From the NCBI RefSeq assembly GCF_000165125.1, contig NZ_AEIU01000069.1, positions 62,001 to 126,000 on the forward strand: a stretch of 64,000 bases of DNA, in the 5' to 3' direction. Positions 18,601 through 26,810 of the stretch are shown piece after piece. The position numbers and the translations under genes are program-made. How positions within the stretch are numbered: the stretch's first letter is position 1; each line of letters begins with the position of its first letter. Under the pieces are notes generated by a model. The model ran no database searches, was not told the DNA's origin, and saw nothing but the letters and a program-made list of their open reading frames with translations. This stretch comes from Vibrio caribbeanicus ATCC BAA-2122. GTDB taxonomy: Bacteria; Pseudomonadota; Gammaproteobacteria; Enterobacterales; Vibrionaceae.

Positions 18601-18734
18601 GTGATCAGGTAGGTGCCGTTGTCGGTGTTCAGCCATTTGGTGGACAAGGGTTGTCGGGTACAGGACCAAAAGCTGGAGGTCCACATTATTTGTTCAGGTT
18701 CACAACCACAACGTTTTCTGAGTCAGCGGAATAA
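15603..18734 (+). CDS. putA: Bifunctional proline dehydrogenase / delta-1-pyrroline-5-carboxylate dehydrogenase
   Basis: Oxidises proline to glutamate in two steps: FAD-dependent proline dehydrogenase (about 80-480, RLVKGAYWDSE block), then NAD-dependent P5C dehydrogenase (about 570-1035). The aldehyde dehydrogenase cysteine is Cys846 in SAGQRCSALR. The protein has 1043 residues, lacks the N-terminal ribbon-helix-helix of E. coli PutA, and stops right after the P5CDH domain at GPKAGGPHYLFRF. The C-terminal ALDH-like domain of long PutAs is instead encoded by the next gene, 13 bp downstream. GAGG precedes the ATG. It is the first structural gene of the put operon. Confidence 0.97.
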   Translation: MFTATDVLKSEFVEKPLNELWSLISPLYMVDESQWLSQLLPLATPTAAEKDQMSLKTTQLIEAIRADKKSIQMIDALLLEYSLDTQEGILLMCLAEALMRIPDAATADALIRDKLTVADWKSHLKNSDSVFVNASTWGLMLTGKVVGLSDKESQSPASAVNKLVNKMSEPVIRKAMHQAMKVMGHQFVLGRTIAEAQKNGRSMRDRGFTYSYDMLGEAALTTADANKYFKDYLMAIEAVGRDKYVTKDSPAPSVSIKLSALHPRYEVANEERVLTELFDTIQQLLNRAKELDVAITIDAEEADRLELSLKLFEKVYRSKLVQGWGKFGLVVQAYSKRALGVLVWLNGLAKEQGDLIPLRLVKGAYWDSEIKWSQQSGYTNYPVYTRKEATDVAYLACARFLLSNNVRGNIFPQFASHNAQTVTAIAVMAEHKDFEFQRLHGMGDSLYNHVMSTHNQSVRIYAPVGSHKDLLPYLVRRLLENGANSSFVHRLVDARCPVESLTQHPVDMLNAFSTPNNTNIPLPPSVFSERKNSLGINVDIDSEAEKFDHEVEHFLKQTWVAGPIINGESLAESMIKDEINIVDVRAPYDRRISVGKVSFATEALVNQAIEGASKAFSMWSTTPKSQRAVILEKLADLLEQNLAELVAICHQEAGKTIHDSIDEVREAVDFCRYYAKQIDALGDKTVKGFDGKNRIVSQQGRGVFVCVSPWNFPLAIFLGQVVAALVAGNTVVAKPAEQTSLIAGRAVELMKEAGFPAGTIQLLPGRGSEIGTALTSHNAISGVAFTGSTATAQRINQTLAQRDSDPVPFIAETGGQNAMIVDSTALPEQVVRDVIRSAFASAGQRCSALRVLYVQEDIAERIISLIKGAMQELQVGKPYLHSTDVGPVIDSLAKSKLDEHIARMTKTQTKVAQLKLTDEHQHGDFVAPSAFEIDSIDCLEEEQFGPILHIVRFKASDLAAVVDQINSTGFGLTMGIHSRNETTYRWIEKHIRVGNCYINRDQVGAVVGVQPFGGQGLSGTGPKAGGPHYLFRFTTTTFSESAE

Positions 18735-18747
18735 TTAAGAGGTAAAT

Positions 18748-19446
18748 ATGGTTCATCAAGTCGCTCGTTTTTCCGATGCTTATACTGCTTGGGAAGGTTG
18801 GAATCTCACTACTTTTGACTTCAAAAGAGATTGCTTAAATCAAGTACAAAAAACGCTTTTTAGTAAAAATGCGCAGTGGTCTGCTATTATGGACTACCAT
18901 ATCGAGCACGCTACACGTTTATTAGGTGAGACACATCACTTAGTGGGTCCTACTGGAGAGACAAACGAGCTCTATACAGCGGGACGTGGTGTGACTCTTA
19001 TCATTCAGGAGGATATTCAAGACGGCGCTAGGAAAGCTGTACTGTCTCAGCTTACTTGTGCTTTAGTGGCGGGTAATAGTGTTATTGTATGTAGTGATGA
19101 CAATCAATTTAGTGAAATGCTTGAGTCTACATTCCAAGAAGCATCGTTTTCGCTGAATGTTGTTCAGTTTGTTTCTCATGATGCATACCAGCAACTACTC
19201 GATTCCGATATCCGTAGCATTGGTTATATTGGTAACCAAGAAACGGAAAGAACGCTCAATCGACAACTTTCAAAACGTCCTGGCGCTATCGTCAGTCTGA
19301 CGTCTGAAACGGACCTTGAGGCAACGCCCGTTGCTCAGGACCCCAATCTATCGCTTCGTTTTATTACAGAGCGCACTAGAACAATAAATATAACAGCAGT
19401 GGGTGGAAATGCGACCTTGCTAGAGCTAGGAAGCGAAACCCACTAA
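18748..19446 (+). CDS. Free-standing PutA C-terminal (ALDH-superfamily) domain protein
   Basis: A 232-residue protein resembling half of an aldehyde dehydrogenase. Its segment GRGVTLIIQEDI plus LTCALVAGNSVIV parallels GRGVFVCVSPWN plus VAALVAGNTVVA in the adjacent PutA, so it has the Rossmann-type fold. It carries no catalytic cysteine block. The end NITAVGGNATLLELG matches, from memory, the conserved C-terminal motif of long PutAs such as that of E. coli. In those, this domain seals the substrate tunnel. Lengths fit: 1043 plus 232 is close to E. coli PutA (1320) minus its DNA-binding domain. It is translationally close to putA (13-bp gap, strong AGAGGT site). It probably assembles with PutA rather than being a separate P5C dehydrogenase. 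Confidence 0.75.
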   Translation: MVHQVARFSDAYTAWEGWNLTTFDFKRDCLNQVQKTLFSKNAQWSAIMDYHIEHATRLLGETHHLVGPTGETNELYTAGRGVTLIIQEDIQDGARKAVLSQLTCALVAGNSVIVCSDDNQFSEMLESTFQEASFSLNVVQFVSHDAYQQLLDSDIRSIGYIGNQETERTLNRQLSKRPGAIVSLTSETDLEATPVAQDPNLSLRFITERTRTINITAVGGNATLLELGSETH

Positions 19447-19460
19447 CCTTCGATGAATTG

Positions 19461-19480
19461 CCCTCAATCATGATTGAGGG
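19461..19480 (+). other. 20-bp perfect palindrome between the PutA-domain gene and putP
   Basis: CCCTCAATCA followed by TGATTGAGGG is a perfect palindrome in the 70-bp gap before putP. Weak outer pairing of CCTTC with GAAGG could extend the stem. It is not followed by Ts, so it is more likely an mRNA processing or stability element, or an operator, than a terminator. Confidence 0.5.
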
Positions 19481-19516
19481 CTGCAGGGAAGGTGATTTCA
19501 AAAGAGGACAAATCAC

Positions 19517-21004
19517 ATGGAAAATAGCTTTGCTATTACGACCACGTTTATTACGTATCTATTGCTGATGCTTGGGATCGGTATCGTTGCGTATCAACGT
19601 ACGAAAAGCTCAAGCGATTACTTTTTGGGGGGACGTTCATTAGGTCCTTGGCCTGCTGCACTTTCCGCTGGCGCATCTGATATGAGTGGTTGGTTATTAC
19701 TTGGCCTTCCTGGATACGCTTACGCATCAGGTATTGAAGCTTTTTGGTTGGCTGGTGGACTGCTTGTAGGTACTTGGCTCAACTGGTTAATCAGTGCTAA
19801 ACGCTTACGTACTTACAGCATAACGACGGACTCTCTAACGTTACCCGAGTTTTTGTCGCGTCGCTTCAATGATAACTCGAAACTTATTCAGGTTATCTCC
19901 GCATTCTTTATTCTACTTTTCTTCCTGTTCTACACGAGTTCAGGTTTGGTAGCAGGTGGTAAGTTATTCGAGACTGTCTTTGGTCTTGATTATTCAACAG
20001 CGGTTATCATTGGTACTGTTTGCGTTGTTTCGTACACATTGTTTGGTGGATTCCTAGCTGTATCTTGGACTGACCTAGTACAGGGGTTACTGATGTCTGC
20101 GGCATTGTTGATTGTTCCGATCACTGCAATGAATGGTGGGCTGAATACACTTGAAACTGATTTGGCATCAATTAACCCTGAGTTATTAACACTCTGGAAT
20201 GATTCAAATGGTGAGCCGCTGTCAATTATTGCCATTATTTCTCTTGTTGCGTGGGGTCTTGGTTATTTTGGACAGCCTCATATTTTGGCCCGTTTCAAGG
20301 CATCTCGTTCAAATAAGGATCTGACGACCGCACGCCGTATCGCCGTAATCTGGACAGCTCTGTCGATGGTTGGCGCAATGCTTGTCGGCCTGGTAGGTTT
20401 GGTTTATGTAACAAATTCTGGCGTGAGTGTTGATGACAGCGAAAAGATCTTCATGTTGTTGGTAAATTCTTTATTCCACCCTGTGGTTGCAGGCATCTTA
20501 CTCGCGGCAATTCTGGCGGCTGTGATGAGTACCGCGGACTCTCAATTACTTGTTTCTTCTTCTGCTCTGGCCGAAGATTTCTATAAGCAATTGTTCAAGA
20601 AAGACGCTAGCTCTGAGGAAATTGTCCTTGTAGGTCGTGTTGCTGTTATCGGTATATCTGTGGTTGCTCTTGTTTTGGCAATGAATCCAGAAAGCTCAGT
20701 GTTAGGTCTTGTATCTTATGCTTGGGCAGGTTTTGGGGCTGCGTTTGGTCCTGCCATAATCTTAAGTTTGTACTGGTCAAGAATGAACAGAAATGGCGCT
20801 CTTGCAGGTATTCTAGTCGGTGGTACCACTATCGTCGTTTGGAAGCAACTTGAAGGTGGGTGGTTCGATGTTTATGAAATTGTTCCTGGAATCATTTTCT
20901 CTTCGTTAGCCATTATCCTGACCAGTCTTCTTACTGCAGAGCCTGAGGAATCAGTGAAGTCTCAACACGAGAAATTTAAAAAACAGCTTATTGAACTAAA
21001 CTAG
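19517..21004 (+). CDS. putP: Sodium/proline symporter
   Basis: SSS-family transporter that brings proline in with sodium for catabolism by PutA. At 495 residues with about 13 transmembrane helices it matches PutP. Family blocks include SSSDYFLGGRSLGPWPAALSAG, the WLLLGLPGYAYA turn, GYFGQPHILARFKA and AAVMSTADSQLLVSSSALAEDFY. It lies 70 bp after the PutA C-terminal domain gene, with AGAGGA before the ATG, and is closed by a strong terminator. It is the last gene of the put operon. Confidence 0.96.
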   Translation: MENSFAITTTFITYLLLMLGIGIVAYQRTKSSSDYFLGGRSLGPWPAALSAGASDMSGWLLLGLPGYAYASGIEAFWLAGGLLVGTWLNWLISAKRLRTYSITTDSLTLPEFLSRRFNDNSKLIQVISAFFILLFFLFYTSSGLVAGGKLFETVFGLDYSTAVIIGTVCVVSYTLFGGFLAVSWTDLVQGLLMSAALLIVPITAMNGGLNTLETDLASINPELLTLWNDSNGEPLSIIAIISLVAWGLGYFGQPHILARFKASRSNKDLTTARRIAVIWTALSMVGAMLVGLVGLVYVTNSGVSVDDSEKIFMLLVNSLFHPVVAGILLAAILAAVMSTADSQLLVSSSALAEDFYKQLFKKDASSEEIVLVGRVAVIGISVVALVLAMNPESSVLGLVSYAWAGFGAAFGPAIILSLYWSRMNRNGALAGILVGGTTIVVWKQLEGGWFDVYEIVPGIIFSSLAIILTSLLTAEPEESVKSQHEKFKKQLIELN

Positions 21005-21033
21005 TTCTTTTCACATCAGGCATGACTAATAAT

Positions 21034-21063
21034 AAAGCCCCTCGTCGAGGGGCTTTATTTTTT
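21034..21063 (+). terminator. Rho-independent terminator after putP
   Basis: AAAGCCCCTCG (21034-21044) pairs with CGAGGGGCTTT (21046-21056), followed by ATTTTTTT. This is a textbook intrinsic terminator closing the put operon. Confidence 0.92.
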
Positions 21064-21115
21064 CCTGATGATCGACATAATATCAGGATGTCACTGAAGG
21101 TTATGGTTAAAAATA

Positions 21116-21592
21116 ATGGAACTAGACAAAATCGATAAAGAAATTTTAAGGGCATTGCATTTAAAAGGGAGACTACCGATCGTCGAATTAGCAAAGCAAG
21201 TTAACTTAACGACGTCACCTTGCTCAGACAGAGTAAAAAGACTTGAGAAAGAGGGGTTTATTAGTGGTTATCATGCGGAATTAAACCCTGAGCGTTTGGG
21301 GTTGGATGTTCAGGTCTTCATCCATATACGACTCGATCAATCAAGCTTTTCTATTTTTGAAAAATTTGCTAGTGCGGTAAAAATGATGCCTGAAATAGAG
21401 CAATGTTACTCATTATCTGGAGATTTTGATACCATGATCAAGGTTAGAGTCAAAGATATGAAAGCCTATCAAAACTTCATGTCTAAAAAGCTCGGCACGC
21501 TTCCTGGAGTGATTCAGACGCGAAGTGAGGTGGTTATCGAAGAGCACAAAACCAGTTTTGGAGTCAGTTCTGAGCTCATCGATTGCTTATAG
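21116..21592 (+). CDS. Lrp/AsnC-family transcription regulator
   Basis: Feast/famine-type regulator: N-terminal winged helix-turn-helix (about 5-60, LPIVELAKQVNLTTSPCSDRV) and C-terminal RAM ligand-binding domain (about 65-150, GDFDTMIKVRVKDM). The 158-residue length is typical. It follows the putP terminator and so is a separate unit. In other bacteria, for example Agrobacterium, the proline regulator PutR is itself Lrp-type, so a second input to the put genes is plausible but unproven. An inverted repeat AGAGCATT/AATGCTCT (21662-21669 and 21696-21703) lies downstream. Confidence 0.85.
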   Translation: MELDKIDKEILRALHLKGRLPIVELAKQVNLTTSPCSDRVKRLEKEGFISGYHAELNPERLGLDVQVFIHIRLDQSSFSIFEKFASAVKMMPEIEQCYSLSGDFDTMIKVRVKDMKAYQNFMSKKLGTLPGVIQTRSEVVIEEHKTSFGVSSELIDCL

Positions 21593-21742
21593 AAATTAAG
21601 CCTTACATTTCTGAGAAACTATGGTCCGCATATTTCCAAGTGGCTTTAATATTTAGAATTGAGAGCATTGTAGCTTTGCTGTATTTAAGGAGAATAATGC
21701 TCTAAAAAAGAGGGCTTTCCCAGTATGTAACCATGTTCGAAC

Positions 21743-22447
21743 TCACGCTACAAAAGAGGACAAGACACCGATAAGCCCTCCAAAGACGCCACCCCAGACA
21801 ACGAGCCACCCAAGGTGCTGTTTAATCATTTTTTGCACCATTTCTTTAACTAATTTAGGTGTTAGTTCTTCCAGTCTCTGATCAATAATGTTCTCAACTT
21901 TAACCTTGATGTCAGCGAGCATCTCAGGCGTTTCTAGTTGGTCTTTCAAAGCTTCCCTTACGTTGTCTGTTTTACTCATATCAACAAGTGACAACTTCAT
22001 TCTATCAACAAATGGCTGTTTCAGTGGTTGTAGGGCTTCTGTACCACCTATCATGGACAACATTCCACCAAAAGAAGATTGAGAAATTACATTAACTAAT
22101 GAGTCAAATGCAGGGCTTAAATCGACCTTGGATATTATAGGTTCGAGGTCGAAGCTTTGATTGGAACTAAGCTCTTTGCTGATGAATTTATCTATGTTTT
22201 CATCGGTAAAGAACTGCTCCATCATGAGCGTTTTAATTGCTAGTTTAAATTCCTCAAAGCGTGCAGGAATTACTCCTGAGCCATATAAGCCAGGGATCTT
22301 TTCAAATAGCATATGTATCGCTAGCCAATTAGTGATCGCTCCAGAAAAAGCAAACAGTCCAGCGTAGAGAAGAACTTGATTATTGAGTTGGTAACCAGCT
22401 GCTAAAACAGCCAGAGCGATAAAGTTGGTGGCAAAACTTTTATTCAT
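21743..22447 (-). CDS. DUF445 family membrane protein
   Basis: A DUF445-type protein of unknown function. It has membrane segments at both ends (about 10-45 and 213-232) and a long amphipathic helical middle, with the family-typical N-terminal GAITNWLAIHMLFEKIPGLYGSGVIPARFEEFK. The ATG at 22447 is preferred to the TTG at 22450, although neither has a clear ribosome site. It is encoded alone on the minus strand. Relatives are often associated with envelope integrity, but no reaction is known. Confidence 0.85.
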   Translation of the reverse strand: MNKSFATNFIALAVLAAGYQLNNQVLLYAGLFAFSGAITNWLAIHMLFEKIPGLYGSGVIPARFEEFKLAIKTLMMEQFFTDENIDKFISKELSSNQSFDLEPIISKVDLSPAFDSLVNVISQSSFGGMLSMIGGTEALQPLKQPFVDRMKLSLVDMSKTDNVREALKDQLETPEMLADIKVKVENIIDQRLEELTPKLVKEMVQKMIKQHLGWLVVWGGVFGGLIGVLSSFVA

Positions 22448-22514
22448 CAAGGTATCGAGTTTTCAGAAAAAGATACTCTCGATTATATCGTATCTACAAC
22501 TGGCCGCAAAATTG

Positions 22515-22554
22515 ATATATACCCAAGTACCCTCAAGATGTTAGGTGCATTGAG
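22515..22554 (-). repeat. Dispersed intergenic repeat, partial copy 2
   Basis: The reverse complement contains CACCTAACATCTTGAGGGTA followed by CTTGGGTATATA. It matches the last third of the copies at 10191, 23352 and 63142. The remaining two thirds of the element are missing or too diverged to recognise. It lies between the DUF445 and thioesterase genes. Confidence 0.65.
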
Positions 22555-22708
22555 ACAGCGCGCCCAATGTGAGAGTGGCACAGCGTCCATTTCATGGTCA
22601 AATAACTTGGTGAGAGCCCACTCTTCTAATACGTTATTTTCCTCAAAATTTACGTACCTAATCACTTTGATGTTACTTGAATATTTGGCCTTTGCGACAA
22701 TAAGAAAA

Positions 22709-23143
22709 TTAAATATCGATATTTTCTAGAGTGATAATCGCTTTTCTTACTTCTTCTGGTAGGCTCGTTTTGGTGTTTTTTTCAAAGTCAAACATAACAC
22801 AAGTCGCTTTTCCTATTGTTGAAACCTGATTGAGTTTTGTACTTACAATCTTATATTCCATCGTGAATCGATCGTCCTGTAAGTCAACGATTCTTGCACC
22901 AATGGTCAATGTGTCTGGATAAGTAATGGGCAATTTGTATCGGCATTCAGTGTGGCCCAAAACGGGACCTATTAAGCTAGATTTAAGGTTAACGCTTAAT
23001 TTTATCCGATTAAAATACTCCAGCCTTGCTGTTTCAAAGTAGCGAAAGTAGACCACATTATTTACATGTTGTAGTGCGTCCATTTCTCCCCAAGCAACGG
23101 TGACATTGGTGATAATAGGGTATTTTTCTAATAATTCGCTCAT
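22709..23143 (-). CDS. Acyl-CoA thioesterase (4HBT/YbgC-type hotdog fold)
   Basis: Single-domain hotdog thioesterase expected to hydrolyse acyl-CoA thioesters in the cytoplasm. The active-site segment WGEMDALQHVNNVVYFRYFETARLEYF holds the family aspartate and the HVNN motif, at about residues 20-46. The 144-residue length is normal. The ATG is preceded by GGGAG at 6-base spacing. No neighbour reveals the substrate. Confidence 0.9.
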   Translation of the reverse strand: MSELLEKYPIITNVTVAWGEMDALQHVNNVVYFRYFETARLEYFNRIKLSVNLKSSLIGPVLGHTECRYKLPITYPDTLTIGARIVDLQDDRFTMEYKIVSTKLNQVSTIGKATCVMFDFEKNTKTSLPEEVRKAIITLENIDI

Positions 23144-23459
23144 ATTCTGCTCCCTTAATTCAAAGACGATGATATCTTCAAAACTGTTTGACGATAGAAG
23201 TTTGTTGCTAAGTTGTGAACTTGGTGAAGTAGCAAGTACAGTTCAGAGATATGGAAAAGAGGGAACTTGGCCACTATTACCAAGTTGTTTGACGATGAAA
23301 TCGGCACTGTGGCATGCTCCCTAGGGCGAGTTGTCTTGCTTTACATGCTTTGTTACCGATTTTCAATTTAGATGACTAGATTTTCAAATCGTTGCCTTGC
23401 CTGTAAAGCAAGCCATTTTCGCGGAATTTAGCATCTAGAGGTTACTTAGGTATATATTT
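23144..23459. other. Intergenic region with repeat copy 3
   Basis: About 316 bases without a convincing gene. The right half is the dispersed repeat at 23352-23455. The left half carries CCAAGTTGTTTGACGAT (23280-23296), a 17-mer that recurs on the other strand at 57223-57239, probably the remnant of another repeat or insertion. Confidence 0.5.
23352..23455 (+). repeat. Dispersed ~100-bp intergenic repeat, copy 3
   Basis: It begins GTTACCGATTTTCAATTTAG and ends GTTACTTAGGTATA. It is the most complete copy together with 63142-63244. Internal complementarity is limited (CTTGCCTGT-AAGCAAG forms a short stem). It ends only a few bases from the 3' end of the GGDEF gene. Confidence 0.8.
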
Positions 23460-25040
23460 TTATTCTACACAGACTTGATTTCTGCCGCTAGCTTTAGCCC
23501 TGTAGAGAGCTTTATCTGCTCGATGAAAAGTCCTTTGAGTGTTTTCTCCCTCTCTGTGTAGAGTAATGCCAATGCTTACGGTAAGAGCCCGCTCTCCTAA
23601 TATTTGCTGCCAGTCATATTGAAAGATCGCTTCTCGGTATTTCTCAGCATGTATTTCAGCTTGATGAATGTCTGCTTGCTCTAGAATAACGAGAAACTCT
23701 TCCCCGCCGAAACGCACACATGATGTTGTACCAAATGAGAAATATTCTGAGAGTATCTTTGAAACTTGTACGATTGCTTTGTCGCCCACTAGGTGGGTTA
23801 ATTCATCATTAATAGATTTGAAATGATCGATATCAACAACAATCAACGCAAAGGGGATATTATGCATGATAAGCTCTTTGAACTTAATATCTAGCCATCG
23901 GCGATTATGTAATGATGTGAGAGGGTCGGTGTGAGCATCTTGTTTGAGCTTGGCAACGGTATCTTTTTGATTTTCTGTCGTTTCTTTGAGCTCTCGATTC
24001 TCTTGTTCTGACAGTATCAGTTTTAATTGCAGATCAAATCGAGATAGCCTTCTGAATTGACTTGAGCCCAGTTCACCGATAGGAATTGTTCTTAATAACT
24101 CACTTTCGATTTGATAAGCTTGTCTTTGATAATTGAGCGCGTTTTTAAAATCATGATTATTTTCTGAAATATCACTCATAACAATAAAGAACTTTAAGTT
24201 AATTTCAGGTGAGGCGAATGACTTTGCACGTTGTTGAGCAGACTCTAAAAGCCAGATAGCGAGGTGCGATTTATTAATGGCATCTAAACATTGCGCGAGC
24301 TCCAATCGAATCATGTTTAACAGCCATTTTGAGTGGATATTATTTGCGACAAAGTGAATATCACCCAAACAGTGAAGTGCCAGTTCAATTTGTTGATTTT
24401 TACGATGTAGAATCGCCTGACATAGTTGAACTTGCCCCGCTAAGACCTTGTCACTCACAAGGATACTTAGCTCTTCACATTCTTTGAGTAAAGCCTCTGA
24501 TTCTTGTGTCTTCTCGGTGTTAATATAAGCCTCGAGCATAGATAATTTATAACTAAGACGTAAAGAGCGACTGCTTATAGCATGGTCAATCTGATCTACT
24601 TTTTTAAAGTACTTTAATGCATGCTTGTTATCGCCATAGATGTTACATAATTGTCCCATGCCAAGTATTGAACGAGCGTATGCATCAATAAAACCGTTAT
24701 GGAGTGCGATGATTGATGCGCTGGCATACTCATCTAGTGCTCCTTTATAATCTCCATGGCTCAACAAGCGTTCTGCAAGTCCACTTTTTACATCAAGGAT
24801 AAGTTCAGCGTCTTGAGGTAAAGACAGATAGTTTAGGGCTTCTTTTAATTCATCAATGCTGGTTTGGAATTGTTTGAGTTGATAGCGAAACTCTGCACTA
24901 ATGACCAAACAATGTGCTTTTTCTTTCGGTGTTGCGGCGATGTATTTTCGAATATGCTCCCAAAATATAATGGCATCATTACCGGATACCGAAGAGGCGT
25001 CCAAGTTCGAGCTTGATATTTTATTAAGTAGGGCTTCCAT
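23460..25040 (-). CDS. TPR-domain diguanylate cyclase (GGDEF)
   Basis: Predicted cytoplasmic c-di-GMP synthase. The start at 25040 has AAGGA 8 bases upstream. A TTG at 25070 is less likely. The N-terminal ~350 residues are helical TPR-like repeats. A short coiled coil (about 350-375) leads into a GGDEF domain (about 375-526) with DPLTSLHNRRWLD, the intact signature RFGGEEF near residue 443, and TVSIGI near the end. No RxxD inhibitory site was recognised before the signature. The start overlaps the upstream TPR gene by 17 bases, so the two are translated together and may form a complex. Confidence 0.9.
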   Translation of the reverse strand: MEALLNKISSSNLDASSVSGNDAIIFWEHIRKYIAATPKEKAHCLVISAEFRYQLKQFQTSIDELKEALNYLSLPQDAELILDVKSGLAERLLSHGDYKGALDEYASASIIALHNGFIDAYARSILGMGQLCNIYGDNKHALKYFKKVDQIDHAISSRSLRLSYKLSMLEAYINTEKTQESEALLKECEELSILVSDKVLAGQVQLCQAILHRKNQQIELALHCLGDIHFVANNIHSKWLLNMIRLELAQCLDAINKSHLAIWLLESAQQRAKSFASPEINLKFFIVMSDISENNHDFKNALNYQRQAYQIESELLRTIPIGELGSSQFRRLSRFDLQLKLILSEQENRELKETTENQKDTVAKLKQDAHTDPLTSLHNRRWLDIKFKELIMHNIPFALIVVDIDHFKSINDELTHLVGDKAIVQVSKILSEYFSFGTTSCVRFGGEEFLVILEQADIHQAEIHAEKYREAIFQYDWQQILGERALTVSIGITLHREGENTQRTFHRADKALYRAKASGRNQVCVE

Positions 25041-26508
25041 CGCCGTTATCCTTTGACTGATAATTTTCAAGTTGTTCTAGGGTCAGAGGAAATGTAAGTA
25101 CGTCCTGAATGGTTACTTGCGGTTTACTTCCTTTGAGGCCTTTTCGTTGCCATGGATAGATACTGAACATTTGAGCCAATATCTGGTAAATTTCCAATGC
25201 ACCGTTTGATTTATTATCCAACAATATCCCGAGCCTTTCGCCACTCAGTCTAGAGAGTATATCATTCTTGTTGCATAGTGAGTGTGTTAATTCGGCACAG
25301 ACATCAATATAATTTGAGTCTGGATGATAGACAATAATAACCGAATGTTTTGTGTGTTTTAGTTCAGTTTTCAGCACAACCAGCTTTTGCCACCAGTATG
25401 TTTCGGCAACCATTTGATTTAGGTGTTTGTCTGGGTCATATTCGTATTGGCGACGAATTCTATTAATAAGTCTGGCTGCCTTTTGTTGTAACTGTTGTTT
25501 AGAGGTTCGAATTCTGTCATTGGCAACTCTGAAGGTTTGCTCTTTAGAGATATTCAGAGAATACTCTCGGTACTGTTGAAAAAATTTAAGTGCTGATTGA
25601 TAGTCTTCGAGTTTCTCTGCTGCAATTGATTGATAATAAGATATCTCCCTCATAAGCTCGCTATCATCAAAACCAGCAGCATATTGGGCTGCTTCGGATA
25701 AAAATGTGCTAGCGTTTTCTGGGTGGTTTCGCGCAAGCTTAACCTTTGAGCGGCTGATGCAGCACTGAACCTGCATCCACAAACAGTTATTCTCTATCGC
25801 TAATTCATGTGCCTTTTTTGTTGCAGAGTCGGCATCATCTGTCCTTTCAAGCCCAAGTAATGCGAGACCACGATAGTCCCAGAGTTCAGCGTGCCAGATC
25901 CAATTGGAGCAATGCTCTGAGAGTTCACTCGCAGAGTCTAGTATAGAAAGCATCTCGGCGTAATTTCCGAGACTATAGTGATCGCGAGCTAACAAGAGTC
26001 GAGCCTTACCTTCAAGTTTCGTAAGGCGTCGGTTGTTAGCAACCATTACCGCGAGTTCATGTGTTTTGCGCGCAAGGTTCACTTCATGAGTGATTCGCCA
26101 GATATTCCCAAGACCAACTAATGACTCGATCTGAATCTCAATCTGATCGACGATCGTAGATTGCTCTAGAGCGTTAATCCAATATTGTTGTGCCGAGAAG
26201 TATTTTGCTTGGCCCGTATAGAGTAATGCATAAACATGATATATTTCAGGTAATAAATCATAAGTATCGAGCGCGTTGAGTTTTGCATGAGCTCGCTTGA
26301 TAGTTTTAATACCGGACTTATAGTCCATTAAACACCCTGCACATCTTGCGATAATAATTAAGCATCTAATTTCGCCCTCAAGATAAAGGACTTGAGATGA
26401 CCTATTAGCACAGTCTTCAGCAAGTAACCGAACTTCTTCCGGCTTTTGCTCGATGTTTTGTGTCAATCGCTCTATCTCGACTGCAATACTTCGCTGGCTT
26501 GTATTCAA
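25024..26508 (-). CDS. TPR protein with degenerate GGDEF-like C-terminus
   Basis: Helical-repeat protein of unknown function. It begins at a TTG with GAGGGA upstream; no ATG occurs for about 60 codons. TPR-like repeats span about 15-330. The C-terminal 110 residues align by eye with a GGDEF domain, but the signature reads RLSGERLGIL near residue 424 and the segments around it are short, so it cannot be an active cyclase. It overlaps the following intact GGDEF protein by 17 bases. The two share the TPR-coil-GGDEF layout and probably arose by duplication. A regulatory or scaffold partner is the simplest reading. Confidence 0.75.
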   Translation of the reverse strand: MNTSQRSIAVEIERLTQNIEQKPEEVRLLAEDCANRSSQVLYLEGEIRCLIIIARCAGCLMDYKSGIKTIKRAHAKLNALDTYDLLPEIYHVYALLYTGQAKYFSAQQYWINALEQSTIVDQIEIQIESLVGLGNIWRITHEVNLARKTHELAVMVANNRRLTKLEGKARLLLARDHYSLGNYAEMLSILDSASELSEHCSNWIWHAELWDYRGLALLGLERTDDADSATKKAHELAIENNCLWMQVQCCISRSKVKLARNHPENASTFLSEAAQYAAGFDDSELMREISYYQSIAAEKLEDYQSALKFFQQYREYSLNISKEQTFRVANDRIRTSKQQLQQKAARLINRIRRQYEYDPDKHLNQMVAETYWWQKLVVLKTELKHTKHSVIIVYHPDSNYIDVCAELTHSLCNKNDILSRLSGERLGILLDNKSNGALEIYQILAQMFSIYPWQRKGLKGSKPQVTIQDVLTFPLTLEQLENYQSKDNGDGSPT

Positions 26509-26810
26509 TGAATCAATCCCTCAAAAAATGAACACCACTCTGGGTAAGTAGTCATTATATTAATAGGACTGTATCAAACTCTACCAAAAGCACCAAAAAA
26601 CTTTACTAAGGGTACAATTTGTCGCATAAGTGATATGCACAGGTGATACTATGGTTGATGATTTACAGTTCTTGTCCTCTAGGGTGAGCGTTTGACCTAC
26701 AAAATTGTTGTTGGTTCTCAATCTAGATTGAATCCAGCTTAAAATCTTTCTGTATCGAGTGCCAATATTGTTCCATAAACACGGAGCTATTGTGAGAGGT
26801 CTTGGTATAA
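26509..26810. other. Intergenic region upstream of the TPR gene pair
   Basis: About 300 bases separating the TPR/GGDEF pair from the transposase-like gene. It must contain the promoter of the TPR pair on the minus strand. I see no repeat, terminator or small gene that I can support. Confidence 0.4.

Noticed and set aside
22483-22665. 60-codon minus-strand frame between DUF445 and thioesterase genes
   Set aside because: It overlaps the partial copy of the dispersed repeat and has no protein family features; treated as a chance frame.
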